A DNA stretch of 64,000 nucleotides, from assembly GCA_037576195.1 (NCBI GenBank), contig CM075102.1, forward strand, positions 24,424,745 through 24,488,744, in the 5' to 3' direction. This DNA is from Phytoseiulus persimilis (Eukaryota > Arthropoda > Arachnida > Mesostigmata > Phytoseiidae). Shown piece by piece: positions 54,401 to 62,328 of the stretch (its first letter is position 1; each line of letters opens with the position of its first letter). The notes under the pieces were generated by a model, which was not told the DNA's origin, did no database searches, and was given only the letters and a program-made list of their open reading frames with translations. A program made the translations under genes and the position numbers.

Positions 54401-56305
54401 TGGCCAGAAGCACCCTTCTCGAGGTCGGATCGACATTCGTCATGGATTCCACATTGATGTCAACCGATTTTCTCCTCTGGACGAGAGATGATGATCCTAT
54501 TCTCCGCCGTTCAACCGAATCGACTCGTACTTCCGGGAAAATCTCAAACCGGACCTCGGTCTGAATTTGAAAATGACAGGTGTCGTTGAAAGTGGCCGCA
54601 GCCTTCTCTGTTCCCTGCCGTATTCGTCCGCACTTTGCCAACGTTTCCCGCACTTCCCCGCGGATCACTGCCATTACACGACTGTTGATAGAGGGAACAG
54701 CTTGACTTGACGGAGGATGAATCTCGAGATTGTGTACTCTCCTTGAGTTCACCACGAGACTTCAGGCCTCGTTGGAGGCAGAGAGATTCTCGAGACTGTG
54801 ACATCAACTCTGAACGAGCCCTCTGTCCTAATTGGTGCTCTATGAGAGCGTACATCGAGCCAGAGGCGACGCGGGGTTCTCGCAAGCCGAGGATTTTCGT
54901 TGGATTTTTCGATGGAGCTGCCTCCCGTGGTCTCGGAATTGGGAGCTCGATCGCCACCAGCTCGGCTTGGATTCACGAAAGATCGAGCGACAGATGAACA
55001 CACTCACCTCAGTATAGCTCTGCACGGCGTTTTGAAACGCTTCATCGGCGGCGATGGTGGTCTCGCCCTTGAGGAACGCTTGAAATCGTTTTTGTAGTGT
55101 TTCGAGTTGTTCTTTCGTTATTCGCATCTGCCGTCTCGCCATATCTGTGTTCTGCTTCGCGTTGAACGGGTATGCGACGCATCGCAAGATGAAAACGTAC
55201 AGCTGTAGCCTCTTGCGGCGTTCCTGCAGATTCAGCGCAATGCGTTAATCTCGTTCGAGCTTGCCTCGCTCATCAGACGGCGAAGTCACTCGTCGCTTCG
55301 CTATTACTTACCTCTTCTTCGTTCTGCGGAGCAGGATCGGTTTCCTCGACAGGTAACGCCTGGCCCCCCGTGAGGGGCTGTTGCTGAGCAACCTTGGCTT
55401 GTTCTTGAAGCAGCGTGACGGGTGCGGGGCTTGTGGGCCTCAGGCTGTTGGATCTCTGCTGCGGGACTGCGGGCAAACCGCTGGCGCACGACACCGACGA
55501 TATTGAGTCCGTCGCAGCCGGCGATATTGAACGGGTCGTGATGCCCGATGATGGGAACTCTAGCGTAGTCACCGAAGATGACACCCGGACCTGTTCAAAT
55601 CAAGGCGTTCGTTATGCTTCCATATCAAACTGCATGCTCTCGCCTGAGCAGCTAGCCACCTCCCGTTCCGACGAACTCGAATCTCACGCTGCTTTGCCCG
55701 CGTCCGGAAAAGTAGACGCGAGCTGACGGCAGAAAAGTTCGGCGTCTCGGGAGTCGGGCTCGAGACTGTGCGTCGATCAGGCGTCGAACGATGATAGCAT
55801 CGTGAGAATGATTTTTTCCATCCGTTGACTCCGAACATCTTGGAGGAATCTTCCCCATGCGACAGACACGTTGTAGAATGAAGTGGACTCCGCAAGGCTC
55901 AGAAGCGAGTCTACTCGGAATCTCGCGGACCGAACACTCGAACAGAGGCATCGCATTCGGACTCACTCCAAGCAACTGCCAGCTCCTCGAAGAGATCTCC
56001 GCTTGAAGAATGCACCATCAAATCCTGAGCGACGTTTCACACTCGGAGAAGGTCGCAGAGTCGACGCGCAACTCCCACGATGATGGCGCAAGGCTCCACA
56101 ATCCGCCACCTGACTCCTGAGGGCGAGCCGCTCGAGGGAACGGGAGCAGGAGATATGCGCGGAATGCGTATGTAGTCTTATCGGTACTGAAAAACATTCC
56201 GGAGTCCTTTACGTAGAAATTCTCTCTCACCGTTGGCGGCTCGGATACATCTTCGACGGTTCCCTCATCTCCACCTTCGTCTTCGGACGATGATGGCTCC
56301 AACAT
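30264..56305 (-). CDS. Cadps: Calcium-dependent activator protein for secretion (CAPS/CADPS), complete coding region in 19 exons
   Basis: CAPS is a cytosolic and peripheral membrane protein that primes dense-core vesicles (neuropeptides, amines) for Ca2+-triggered fusion, binding PI(4,5)P2 through its PH domain and SNAREs through its MUN-like region. Coding exons, 5' to 3': 56305-56231, 55590-55312, 55223-55008, 53558-53418, 51787-51593, 50893-50813, 50030-49861, 46457-46289, 45704-45551, 45102-44247, 37769-37668, 37228-36990, 36826-36717, 34744-34616, 33974-33806, 33465-33287, 32859-32524, 32326-31953, 30456-30264. All introns are GT-AG, phases agree at each junction, and the total is 4,167 nt (1,388 aa), close to the family's usual 1,290-1,450 aa. 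Approximate domains: acidic N-terminus 1-25, linker 26-118, conserved N region 119-385, C2 410-530, PH 540-642, MUN/MHD-like 780-1300, vesicle-binding C-terminus after that. Identification rests on recalled family sequence, read exon by exon; it is very secure. Single-base errors at exon edges are possible. Confidence 0.96.
31569..31838 (-). mobile_element. Integrase-like retrotransposon remnant inside Cadps intron 18
   Basis: An open stretch on the minus strand contains [20 protein letters not shown] followed by [10 protein letters not shown] and a stop. The placing of an Arg-rich run, a VI-D-TQF box and a following helix resembles the second catalytic Asp region of BEL/Pao integrases, with the surrounding residues altered. 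Further pieces down to 30915 may belong to it. It lies in the sense direction of the host gene, in the intron that separates the two possible C-termini. Confidence 0.4.
31949..31954 (-). promoter_or_regulatory. Cadps: Stop codon overlapping the exon 18 splice donor
   Basis: The minus strand reads GAGTAAGT across the exon edge. The splice donor GTAAGT begins inside the sequence GAG TAA, so the unspliced message gives Glu then stop, while splicing to 30456 keeps Glu and continues. Splicing or retaining this one intron would therefore switch between a 1,325- and a 1,388-residue protein. Confidence 0.65.
31953..32326 (-). CDS. Cadps: Cadps coding exon 18 (residues 1201-1325), C-terminal region
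   Basis: Acceptor CCCTTGCAG before TAT; donor GA|GTAAGT. It encodes [40 protein letters not shown] and [20 protein letters not shown], the conserved end of CAPS, which in the rat protein lies in the dense-core-vesicle binding segment. If the donor is not used, the frame reads GAG TAA and the protein ends here at residue 1325. Homologues end soon after this block with an acidic tail. Confidence 0.96.
32524..32859 (-). CDS. Cadps: Cadps coding exon 17 (residues 1089-1200)
   Basis: Acceptor ACGTTGCAG before ATG; donor ACG|GTGAGT, phase 0. It encodes MWQRKG, an Ala/Gly-rich stretch unique to this protein, then [32 protein letters not shown] and the conserved [14 protein letters not shown] nearby alternative AG nine bases downstream (TGGCAG) would remove three residues. 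Confidence 0.94.
33287..33465 (-). CDS. Cadps: Cadps coding exon 16 (residues 1029-1088), MUN-like region
   Basis: Acceptor CCAATTCAG, with two bases completing a Gly codon; donor CAG|GTGAGT. It encodes [40 protein letters not shown] and MLEATV. Vertebrate genes carry an optional Asn/Pro-rich exon between this block and the previous one; none was recognised in the 340-bp intron here. Confidence 0.96.
33806..33974 (-). CDS. Cadps: Cadps coding exon 15 (residues 973-1029), MUN-like region
   Basis: Acceptor TTTTGACAG before GTT; donor G|GTAAGT, phase 1. It encodes [20 protein letters not shown], then [20 protein letters not shown] and [15 protein letters not shown]. It matches the CAPS block around LNDFLR and RYVDLME. 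Confidence 0.96.
34616..34744 (-). CDS. Cadps: Cadps coding exon 14 (residues 930-972), MHD/MUN-like core
   Basis: Acceptor AATTTGCAG before GCA; donor CAG|GTAAAG, phase 0 both ends. It encodes [40 protein letters not shown] and LFQ, the most recognisable block of the CAPS MHD1/MUN region, which binds syntaxin and SNARE complexes. An open frame runs on upstream through a trinucleotide repeat, but that part is intronic. Confidence 0.97.
34745..36716 (-). other. Cadps intron 13 (2.0 kb), with a degenerate ACA/GAC triplet tract
   Basis: The intron holds a repeat tract at 34836-35009 ending about 90 bp from the exon 14 acceptor. On the coding strand this is GTT/GTC-rich, giving a spurious valine-rich open frame that runs into exon 14. 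No conserved exon was seen in the rest. Confidence 0.65.
34836..35009. repeat. Degenerate ACA/GAC trinucleotide tract
   Basis: About 170 bp of imperfect triplets (ACA, AAC, GAC, CAC), including ACAACAACAACAAC near 34980. Interrupted units suggest an old microsatellite. Confidence 0.8.
36717..36826 (-). CDS. Cadps: Cadps coding exon 13 (residues 893-929)
   Basis: Acceptor CGTTTCAG and donor GAG|GTAATG, a weaker donor than the others. It encodes a short linker then [20 protein letters not shown] and NNEHYAE, the conserved helix before the AFAWFSDL block of CAPS. Confidence 0.93.
36990..37228 (-). CDS. Cadps: Cadps coding exon 12 (residues 813-893)
   Basis: Acceptor TTTCTCCAG, with G completing codon 813; donor GAAT|GTGAGT, phase 1. 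It encodes [40 protein letters not shown] and [15 protein letters not shown], followed by a polar linker rich in Ser, Asp and His. Vertebrate CAPS proteins carry extra alternatively spliced sequence near this linker; here the link to exon 13 is short. Confidence 0.96.
37668..37769 (-). CDS. Cadps: Cadps coding exon 11 (residues 779-813)
   Basis: Acceptor ATCTTGCAG then G completing codon 779; donor AG|GTGAGT. It encodes [20 protein letters not shown] and [10 protein letters not shown], a conserved bridge between the PH and MUN-like regions. It lies 6.5 kb downstream of exon 10, the longest intron of the gene. Confidence 0.95.
37770..44246 (-). other. Cadps intron 10 (6.5 kb)
   Basis: The largest intron separates the PH exon from the MUN-like part. 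No nested gene was recognised. It includes a CTGC/CTTG tetranucleotide tract at 38131-38185 followed by an ACTG/GGCTG patch to about 38250. Several open frames of 70-160 codons near 38.6-39.4, 40.0 and 41.3-41.8 kb show no family motif. Confidence 0.6.
38131..38185 (+). repeat. CTGC/CTTG tetranucleotide tract in intron 10
   Basis: Imperfect CCTG/CTTG units of the same type as at 61.1-61.4 kb. Confidence 0.75.
44247..45102 (-). CDS. Cadps: Cadps coding exon 10 (residues 494-779), end of C2, complete PH domain and following region
   Basis: The largest exon (856 nt) has acceptor ATTCCCACAG and donor AG|GTGAGT. It first finishes the C2 domain ([17 protein letters not shown]), then holds the whole PH domain at about residues 540-642. 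The PH region includes [10 protein letters not shown], the basic phosphoinositide-binding loop [12 protein letters not shown] at 553-564, [11 protein letters not shown], the LDGYTVDYT strand and the C-terminal helix with [13 protein letters not shown]. It continues with [37 protein letters not shown] and [14 protein letters not shown], ending SSHVHGN. An Arg/Ser-rich stretch at about 660-675 is variable. The exon structure suggests loss of introns that split this region in other animals (inference). Confidence 0.98.
45103..46288 (-). other. Cadps introns 8 and 9 (584 and 448 bp)
   Basis: Exon 9 (45551-45704) interrupts them. Nothing else was recognised. Smaller introns 1 (640 bp), 6 (782 bp), 11 (439 bp), 12 (163 bp) and 17 (197 bp) are likewise featureless. 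Confidence 0.6.
45551..45704 (-). CDS. Cadps: Cadps coding exon 9 (residues 443-494), C2 domain middle
   Basis: Acceptor GCATTACAG before GGC; donor G|GTGAGT, phase 1. It encodes [40 protein letters not shown] and LLSLDDKEL. In CAPS the C2 domain does not hold the complete set of Ca2+-binding aspartates seen in synaptotagmins, and acidic residues here (D450, D460, D464, D489, D490) fit that partial pattern. Confidence 0.96.
46289..46457 (-). CDS. Cadps: Cadps coding exon 8 (residues 386-442), start of C2 domain
   Basis: Acceptor TTGCCCACAG; the exon supplies the last base of codon 386 and ends GAG|GTGAGT in phase 0. After a variable acidic stretch it encodes the first C2 strands: [16 protein letters not shown] and [18 protein letters not shown]. 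The short linker before the strands (SEDSEPT) replaces the GEESE-type sequence of other family members. Confidence 0.95.
46458..49860 (-). other. Cadps intron 7 (3.4 kb)
   Basis: No conserved exon was recognised. A 152-codon plus-strand frame at 49133-49591 faces a minus-strand frame with only one stop from 49909 to 49286. Neither has a motif I can name; both could be chance or old repeat sequence. Confidence 0.55.
49861..50030 (-). CDS. Cadps: Cadps coding exon 7 (residues 330-386)
   Basis: Acceptor TTTCCAG before AAT; donor AG|GTGAGT leaves two bases of codon 386. It encodes [19 protein letters not shown], the conserved [18 protein letters not shown] block and LQKLRRYN. The one-base carry from the next exon restores an Arg codon. 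Confidence 0.95.
50813..50893 (-). CDS. Cadps: Cadps coding exon 6 (residues 303-329)
   Basis: A short 81-nt phase-0 exon with acceptor CCTTGCAG before CTC and donor AAG|GTGAGG. It encodes [14 protein letters not shown] followed by a helical lysine/glutamate stretch, matching the CAPS block that precedes the KFV-KEME segment. Confidence 0.94.
50894..53417 (-). other. Cadps introns 4 and 5 (with exon 5 between)
   Basis: Intron 4 (51788-53417) and intron 5 (50894-51592) contain no recognisable exon, RNA gene or element. Apart from exon 5 at 51593-51787, nothing coding was seen. Confidence 0.6.
51593..51787 (-). CDS. Cadps: Cadps coding exon 5 (residues 238-302)
   Basis: A 195-nt phase-0 exon with acceptor ATTCCAG before GTC and donor CAA|GTAAGA. 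It encodes [15 protein letters not shown], then a variable Gln-rich stretch, then [20 protein letters not shown] and HQLLYNALQ, all typical of CAPS N-terminal regions. Confidence 0.96.
53418..53558 (-). CDS. Cadps: Cadps coding exon 4 (residues 191-237)
   Basis: A 141-nt phase-0 exon after TTGTTCCAG, ending ACG|GTAAGG. It encodes [12 protein letters not shown] and the highly conserved [16 protein letters not shown] block. It joins in frame with the preceding QSYTE and the following [10 protein letters not shown]. Confidence 0.96.
53559..55007 (-). other. Cadps intron 3 (1.4 kb) with a 184-codon open frame
   Basis: A minus-strand open frame at 53716-54270 ends in a region (VPDRVNLL, then an Ala-Glu-Leu-Asp-His-Gly run) that faintly resembles the C-terminal half of BEL/Pao aspartic proteases, but no DSG/DTG active-site triad is visible. 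It may be transposon debris or chance. Confidence 0.3.
55008..55223 (-). CDS. Cadps: Cadps coding exon 3 (residues 119-190), conserved N-terminal region
   Basis: Phase 0, acceptor CTGCAG before GAA, donor GAG|GTGAGT. It carries hallmark CAPS strings [19 protein letters not shown] and DMARRQ, followed by a helix with [11 protein letters not shown] and ending QSYTE. This is the first strongly conserved block of the family, just ahead of the segment that begins VFLRSDR in the next exon. Confidence 0.96.
55312..55590 (-). CDS. Cadps: Cadps coding exon 2 (residues 26-118), low-complexity linker
   Basis: The 279-nt exon in phase 0 has acceptor ...TTGAACAG before GTC and donor GAG|GTAAGT. It encodes a Ser/Thr/Pro-rich then Gln-rich segment ending in a Glu run, as in the disordered N-terminal part of other CAPS proteins. 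This segment is poorly conserved, so the assignment rests on phase, splice signals, position and composition. The next intron is only 88 bp. Confidence 0.8.
56231..56305 (-). CDS. Cadps: Cadps coding exon 1 (residues 1-25), start codon
   Basis: The start reads [15 protein letters not shown], the acidic serine-rich opening typical of CAPS proteins (the vertebrate form begins MLDPSSSEE). An in-frame TGA sits 39 nt upstream at 56342-56344, and an A lies at -3, so this ATG is the natural start. The exon ends with codon ACG before a GTGAGA donor, phase 0. The acidic cluster has potential casein-kinase-type serines (inference). Confidence 0.9.
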
Positions 56306-56405
56306 GCTGAGCGCCTCCTCTCGTCTGCTTCTGAAGCGAAATCAATTCAAATCTACGCTCCCGCCAGCTCTAACGGGAGTTTCTGCTTCAACACCAGCTC
56401 ATACA
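56306..56405 (-). other. 5' UTR part of the start-codon exon, with upstream 3' splice site
   Basis: About 100 nt upstream of the ATG the minus strand shows a very strong acceptor: a pyrimidine run (TTCTTTCTCCGTCTTTTCTT) followed by CAG at 56408-56406. The start-codon exon therefore probably begins at 56405, and one or more noncoding exons lie further upstream. An in-frame stop at 56342-56344 closes the frame. Confidence 0.7.
56388..56402 (-). promoter_or_regulatory. Short upstream ORF in the 5' UTR
   Basis: Four bases into the predicted exon there is ATG AGC TGG TGT TGA, a four-residue upstream ORF ending about 80 nt before the main start. Such short uORFs can lower translation of the main frame; whether this one does is unknown. 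Confidence 0.45.
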
Positions 56406-59400
56406 CTGAAAGAAAAGACGGAGAAAGAAGTTAGCTCACTCGAGCCAGAGAAAACCTCGCCCGCAAGTTCGTGATGGCTCGAACGAATCCGCTATTCGAT
56501 CAAAACGAGACGTTCGAATCCATCATGTACGCTTACGATTACAACCATCGCCGGCCTGTGTGTCCAAGAAGAGCTCGGGCTTCTTCGCCGCCCCCCCCCC
56601 CCACAGAGAGTGCCATGCTGGAAATTCCGTTCGGGAAGTAGTTCGCGTTTCGCTACCATAAACCACCCAAGGGCGATGGATACGGCATTGGTTCCGATTC
56701 GGGGTCGAGATCACCGCGGAGGGGGACTTGACGCAGCTACAGAGGAGTCATACATCGCTCAGTCACGTGCTACATTCTGTTCATGATATACACTGATAGT
56801 CGTTTCCGCTCAAATAGAAACAAGTCTTCAAGCGGGGCGGGGGCTACCCATTCTGATTACTGAGTGCTATAATTAGTGCAGAGAAGAGAACCCATTCCCT
56901 CTTGCTGCTCCCTTTCTTGGCCCCATCGGGACAAGACGGTCAGTTTCCCTCCCACTCGACAGGTTCCTGCTCAGACATACTGTCGCAAAATGGATAGCTT
57001 GATGTCTGGATGCGCTGGAGATCTTATTCCCGCCATCAGAAGAAATAATAGCATGAAGGTAGTGCCGCTGCATATTGCAGGAATGCCGTGCGGCCGCCTT
57101 GGTTTTAATGTCCTTAGCTCCGGGTCTTATTGGACGGAGCTTGGACGATTGACCCGTATCCCATTAGTGTTCTCCGATCGGGCCGATACGTCCTCCCAGT
57201 CGTTAGGTTTTCGGCGCCGCCCGGAGCTCTTGCCTCCTTCTAAACGACTGAAGGAGAAGGACCTCGGCGAGTATGATGCAGTCGCCGTTGGTATCAATGA
57301 GAAATCCCGGCTGACATCAACTCCATATGAGGCTGCCGATTCGAGTGCAAAGCCCGCGGGATGAGCCGTTCGGAAGCCTTCTTCGCAACCCGTATCTCGA
57401 GATGCCTCGATACTCAAGTCATGAAGCTTCGCGGTTGCTTCCGGAACCACCAACAACGGGACTCCTGAGGAATCAGTCCCAGCAGTGGAAGTTACATTAA
57501 CCGAGTTACGTCAGACCGCCACGAAACGAAAGTGATGGAACCGTTCCAGCTTTTTGTTCATCAGCACAAAGAAATAATAGTACAAGGGACAGCTCGAGGA
57601 GAAAACATCCAGGCGCCACATGAGAGAACAGAGCTGTCAGTTGAATGAGTTGAAACCGGAAAATGACGTTAGACGGTCCATCAACAGCGCTTCTATGTCG
57701 GCAATGAGGTTTCAACGCTCTTGTTACCATCCGGCTCCCTTTGAAATCGTGTTCCGCCCTCTTAGTTAGTTAACCCATCCATCTCTGAATTGGTTGAGAA
57801 GTCATCAACTCTGCTGCTGAATTGAGACAAGGGGCATGTGGAATTTCGCCTGGAATTCGTCCCGGACGTAATATACGAGGACAGTCTACTTCTCACTTGT
57901 TCCGGCGTCCACCTTCTTCTCGAATCCGAGCTCAATGGCAGGGATGATCAAGCTTCCGTCCAGCGTGTTCACAAAGTAGCAAGTGCTCAACTGCCACAAG
58001 GGCTTCGAGTCCACCAAGGTTGAAACGCAGGGGCACTCGGCCAGCGAGTGACCGAGGTCCAAAAGAGATTTATCAGGAGTTGAGTATCGATCCTGGTCTT
58101 CTAGGGTATCTCTGTCGGAGTTCGACGATGTGTTCGTTGCCCTAGCAGTGGAGCAGCTGCGCTGCCTGCCAACGCGTTGCCTCGACTACTGTCGCCGCCT
58201 GCTCGCCGGCGGCCCACCGACCAACCTACCGGGTAACAGGAGCTGCAGCAACAGTCTACAGTTGGAACGGAGCAGCCGACTGAACTCGCCGTCTGCGCGA
58301 TCCAAGAGAGTAACAAGTAGTTTCATCGAAGCCGCCGCTCTGCCTGAATTCCGCTTGCCTGACGGTAAGCTCGCTTCCAGGATTAATCCCAAAGCTCGTG
58401 CACAAACATGAGAACACACCCTGAGTCGACTGGCCGGCTGAACAACGAGCGGCCGTTTGGTCTCAGTAGTGGTAGCAGGGCTGTAATCAGGTGCACCACA
58501 TCGTACGCTGGGCGACAGATAGGGATTTCATCATCGAGAAGTGCACGAGTGGATCCTACATCGAGTTCGCCTCCGTTCGCGTGGTTCCTACCGCGGTTCC
58601 CACAGATCGAAAATATTTCGGGGGAAAGGCGATCTAGTTCTCTGGCAACCCGAGTGTGACGGAAGTATTAGAAAACGATTCGATAGATTCGAGCCGGCCT
58701 CGCTCCATCCGATTCCTCTACCTTGATAACGCGAGAGGTGAATTCCAATTTCGACGCAAAATTTGAGCCCGCGCACGAGGCAACACGGGATCTGAACACG
58801 ATTCACTCCGTGTCTCCACGTGAAACGGGGAGGTCGGAGGACTTTGATCTGATTCTATTCCTGGAGATGATGGAGGCGACCCCCTCGGAGGAAAGACTAC
58901 TGTCCGCCCTCCGGCGGATAAAATGCTTTCAGGGAGACTTCGGAGTGTTCTAGCCAGGCCAGCGAGCGCAGCTCTGGAGCATTCGAGCGGCCGCATCTAG
59001 AACACCGTGGTGAAAGACTTGTCTCTCCTACATGGACTCGGGGGGAATTCCCGGATGAATGGCGAGGTTGAAAACTAGGGGCACCCGGCTCTTCTTGGCC
59101 CTTGGATCGGAGCCAGCTCCTCGGCCATTAGGACGCGTTGGGAATAGTTCGAACGGGTTTTCAGAGTGCTCTCGTACTCACATTGTGATAGTGTGATCAC
59201 TAGCTCACGGCGATGTATGAACCGATGACGCTTGTTTGAAATAAGTTGATGCACTAAATCGCTCTTGAGTTTCTTCTTCCCAAGAACTCCCTGAATCGGT
59301 AGGTCGGCTGCCTGTCTGGCCTACTCGTCGGTGGCAGCCTGACGCTATTCAGCGGATCGTCGATGTTTCGAAGCGGTGGCGGCGGTGTTGTTGTTGCTGT

Positions 59401-59491
59401 TGTAAAATTTCAGCTTGGATCCGGCCCCTCTTGTCCGATTCAAAACTAGTACTGTGATTCAATTGCGGCTAAGGGTTCGATCTAGGCGGTA

Positions 59492-59529
59492 GTTGCGATT
59501 GTTGTTGCTGTTGTTGTTGTCGTCGTCGT
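59492..59529 (+). repeat. GTT/GTC trinucleotide microsatellite
   Basis: Imperfect GTT/GCT units grading into GTC units; a similar shorter run lies at 59376-59403. Confidence 0.85.
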
Positions 59530-60850
59530 ACCAGCAGCACAAAACCTCCCTGAAGTTCCTAGGTAGCGTTCTGTATGGGTAGGGATCTGGTTGGCCCTTT
59601 CGTTTCTCCTGCCTCCTCCTGGGGGCTTCCTCTGCTCCAGTAGTTCTAATAGCGCTAGCACGGTTACACGTCAACGAACGTCAATCAACGGCAGCTCTAG
59701 TTGCGTGCTGTGACTCGGATCGAGGCTCCTCCTCTACGACTCTTATTGTTTTCAGCTCCTGTGATGTTTATATACGGACGTGGGTCAGTCAACTTGGTCA
59801 GTCGCCCCGGACGGCGAATCGTGCTGCTATCCTGTTTTCACCGTACACGTCGCCAGATTGGAGACTGGATGAAATTTTGTTTCAGACATCAGCATTATTG
59901 CGCCGTGTTGATTGCTGCTACTGCCTGTGATGCAGCTGGTTTCAGAGAAGCGGACAAACCGCTCGGTCTTGCCAAAATTTCTCTGTTTCCTCGATGCGGT
60001 TCCTTTCCGCTTTTCGTATGGTCGGCACCTTCCCGCCAGCCGACTCTCCTCTATCAGGCAACAAACTCAGAGCTGTGTTCCGCTGACCCGAGGAATGGAA
60101 CGGATTCTAGCGAGAGACCACCATAACTTCCGCCGTCGCCGCCTCAACACCGACAGCGATGTTGTCGACAGCGTCAACAAAAGCAGCAGAAACACCGTTG
60201 ACGACCTGGAGGAACAATCAACCGATCGCGGATCCGGTCAGCGATCGCTGTCCCGAAACTCGCGCTCCAACCGTCATCGAAGTCGTCTTCGTCGCCGTCA
60301 TAATCAGAGACATTCAGCTGCAGTACGACGCTGTCTCGTCGGTGATTCTGTTCCGTTCTGCACTGTGGAGTAATCCAATCGAGGAATCGCTCCGGTCAGA
60401 CGAGCGGCGACAGGGGTCGAGGACCCGAGCGAGCGATGCCGTGCCTGAATCCTCAGGTTTGCACTGTATCCGTTGTTTCACTGCAGCATCACTTCACAAG
60501 CGTATCCGTTGCCGCCTCCCTGGCCACTATCACTAACACCACGAGCACAACACTGGTACCGCTGATGTTCCAGCTCCTGATCCTGCTTCTATTGCTCCTT
60601 GAGAAGTCTCGTAGGGTGTTGCCCCACTTGGATTCTAGGGGCTTCCGACTTGTAAATTGGTCATAAGCTGAAACTCCGTGCGTGGCGGTAGTGGATCGGG
60701 TCGTGGTGGGTCGTCGTCGTCGCCGTCGCAGAAGCTTGGACCCGTCAGGTTTCCTTCGAACCTTTGCTGCTTCCGCTGAGCTGCCGCAGGTACTTCCTAT
60801 CCTGGAGCTGGATTTAGCAGTGATCGCTGCGTGTTAGTTCTCATCTACCA

Positions 60851-60870
60851 CTACAACAACAACAACAACA
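60851..60870 (+). repeat. ACA trinucleotide microsatellite
   Basis: A run of six to seven ACA units, the reverse complement type of the nearby GTT tracts. Confidence 0.85.
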
Positions 60871-60970
60871 AGCGTGGGCGGCAGAGGCACTCGGTTGGTT
60901 CGGTTGGCTTTTCACTAGACTATATCGACCAGGCTGCGTCTAACGGAGCTGCCTAGAACGGTCGAGCGTA

Positions 60971-61017
60971 CAAACGGACGAACGAACGGATTGACGAACG
61001 GACGAACGAACGAACGA
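60971..61017 (+). repeat. ACGA/ACGG tetranucleotide tract
   Basis: Imperfect ACGA and ACGG units; a short ATGA run follows at about 61025-61038. Confidence 0.85.
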
Positions 61018-61146
61018 GGGTAACCAATGAATGAATGAAGGTACACAACTGTGAGTGCTCGTCAAAGGCCAAACAAAGATAGTGCAAGATGGTATTCGGA
61101 GCTATGGAGAGCAGGGAAGGCCTCTCTGCTCCACGAACAGAACACC

Positions 61147-61208
61147 CGCCTGCCTGCCGTCCTGCCTGCTTACTTGCTCGTTGCTTGCTTGCTTGCTGGC
61201 TCGCTTGC
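61147..61208 (+). repeat. CCTG/CTTG tetranucleotide tract
   Basis: Imperfect tandem of GCCT, then GCTT units, about 60 bp. Confidence 0.85.
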
Positions 61209-61349
61209 GGTCGCCTACAGGCCCTCTCCTAGAGCCCTTCTCCTTGGTAAGGGCCCTGCCGTGCGCTCCGTAGAGGGAGCCACCGAACCCTACAACGACT
61301 GGCAATATACCAACCACGTCTGAACAAAACACCACCGAACTTGGCAGCC

Positions 61350-61420
61350 GGTCTGTCTGTCTGTCTGTCCGCCCGTCCGCCCGCCTGTCTGCATGCCCGC
61401 TCGCCTGCCTGCTTGTCTGC
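61350..61420 (+). repeat. TCTG/CCCG/CCTG tetranucleotide tract
   Basis: Begins with four to five TCTG units, grades into CCCG and CCTG units. Confidence 0.85.
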
Positions 61421-62280
61421 GTCGGGACGTTGCTGGCCGCCGCTGAACTCGACCGCCCAACTCGTCCGATCTCCAGCTTTCAAGATATTTCCGAGGTACT
61501 CTCGGTCGAGCTGTTCCAACATCGATTGGAACCGAGTCCCGCGGGAAACTTCGGAATGGAAACCGGGGCGCCGGTGGGGTGGCATGTGCTTCTCTTTTGA
61601 CGACAGTTTCGCTCAGCGGGAGCGTGGCAAAACTTCCTGCTGCTCCCTACTACCGAGTGGACGCACAATTTTCCGTCTCCCTCCTTGACATGCAAGCACA
61701 CCCCAAGACCTCGCCATAGCGACGGAGCTGTAGTTTCCTTTGCACGGAGGTCGTTCCGCATCCGTCCTCTCGAGTCGCCTTCTGAGGGCTCGCGAGCTAT
61801 CTCTGGCGCTCGAGATTCCCTTGCCTGACTTCTGCCGCGAGAGCAGAAGAGGCCGTCTGCAAGATCTGTTTTGAAACGCGCATTCAGGAGCGTCGAGATG
61901 AGCTCGGCCTCCTCCGTAGCGAAAATGACCTCAAGCAATCTTTCATTGTCACGGGCAGCGCACCGCTCCCGTACAGGCACACGAATTCTTGAGTACACGC
62001 CATCCACGTCGCGATAACCGCGACCCGGCGTGATTTTGCGACGTGTGGACGCGACATGGCTGCGGACGAGCTATTATGCGAGTCTGCAGAAGCGGAAGGG
62101 AATAAACCAAATGACCAAGAATGAGGATCTCTCCAACGGCTTGGCGATTCGTCGGGAAGGCTGACTAGCTTCGTTTGCCGTCCACGCGTGGGAAGCTCTT
62201 AGCCTTCGCTATCATTCTATTTTCGGCTTCATCGCCGCTCCAACGTCGTTTTCTCTATAAATACTCTCGGTCAGACTGGC

Positions 62281-62328
62281 GCGTCGGTCGGTCGGTCTGT
62301 CTGTCTGTCCGCCTGTCTGTCTGTCGCT
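62281..62328 (+). repeat. GGTC/TCTG tetranucleotide tract
   Basis: Three GGTC units followed by TCTG units with one CCTG interruption. Confidence 0.85.

Noticed and set aside
61480-62007. 175-codon minus-strand open frame upstream of CAPS
   Set aside because: No family motif or supporting splice pattern; within chance expectation.
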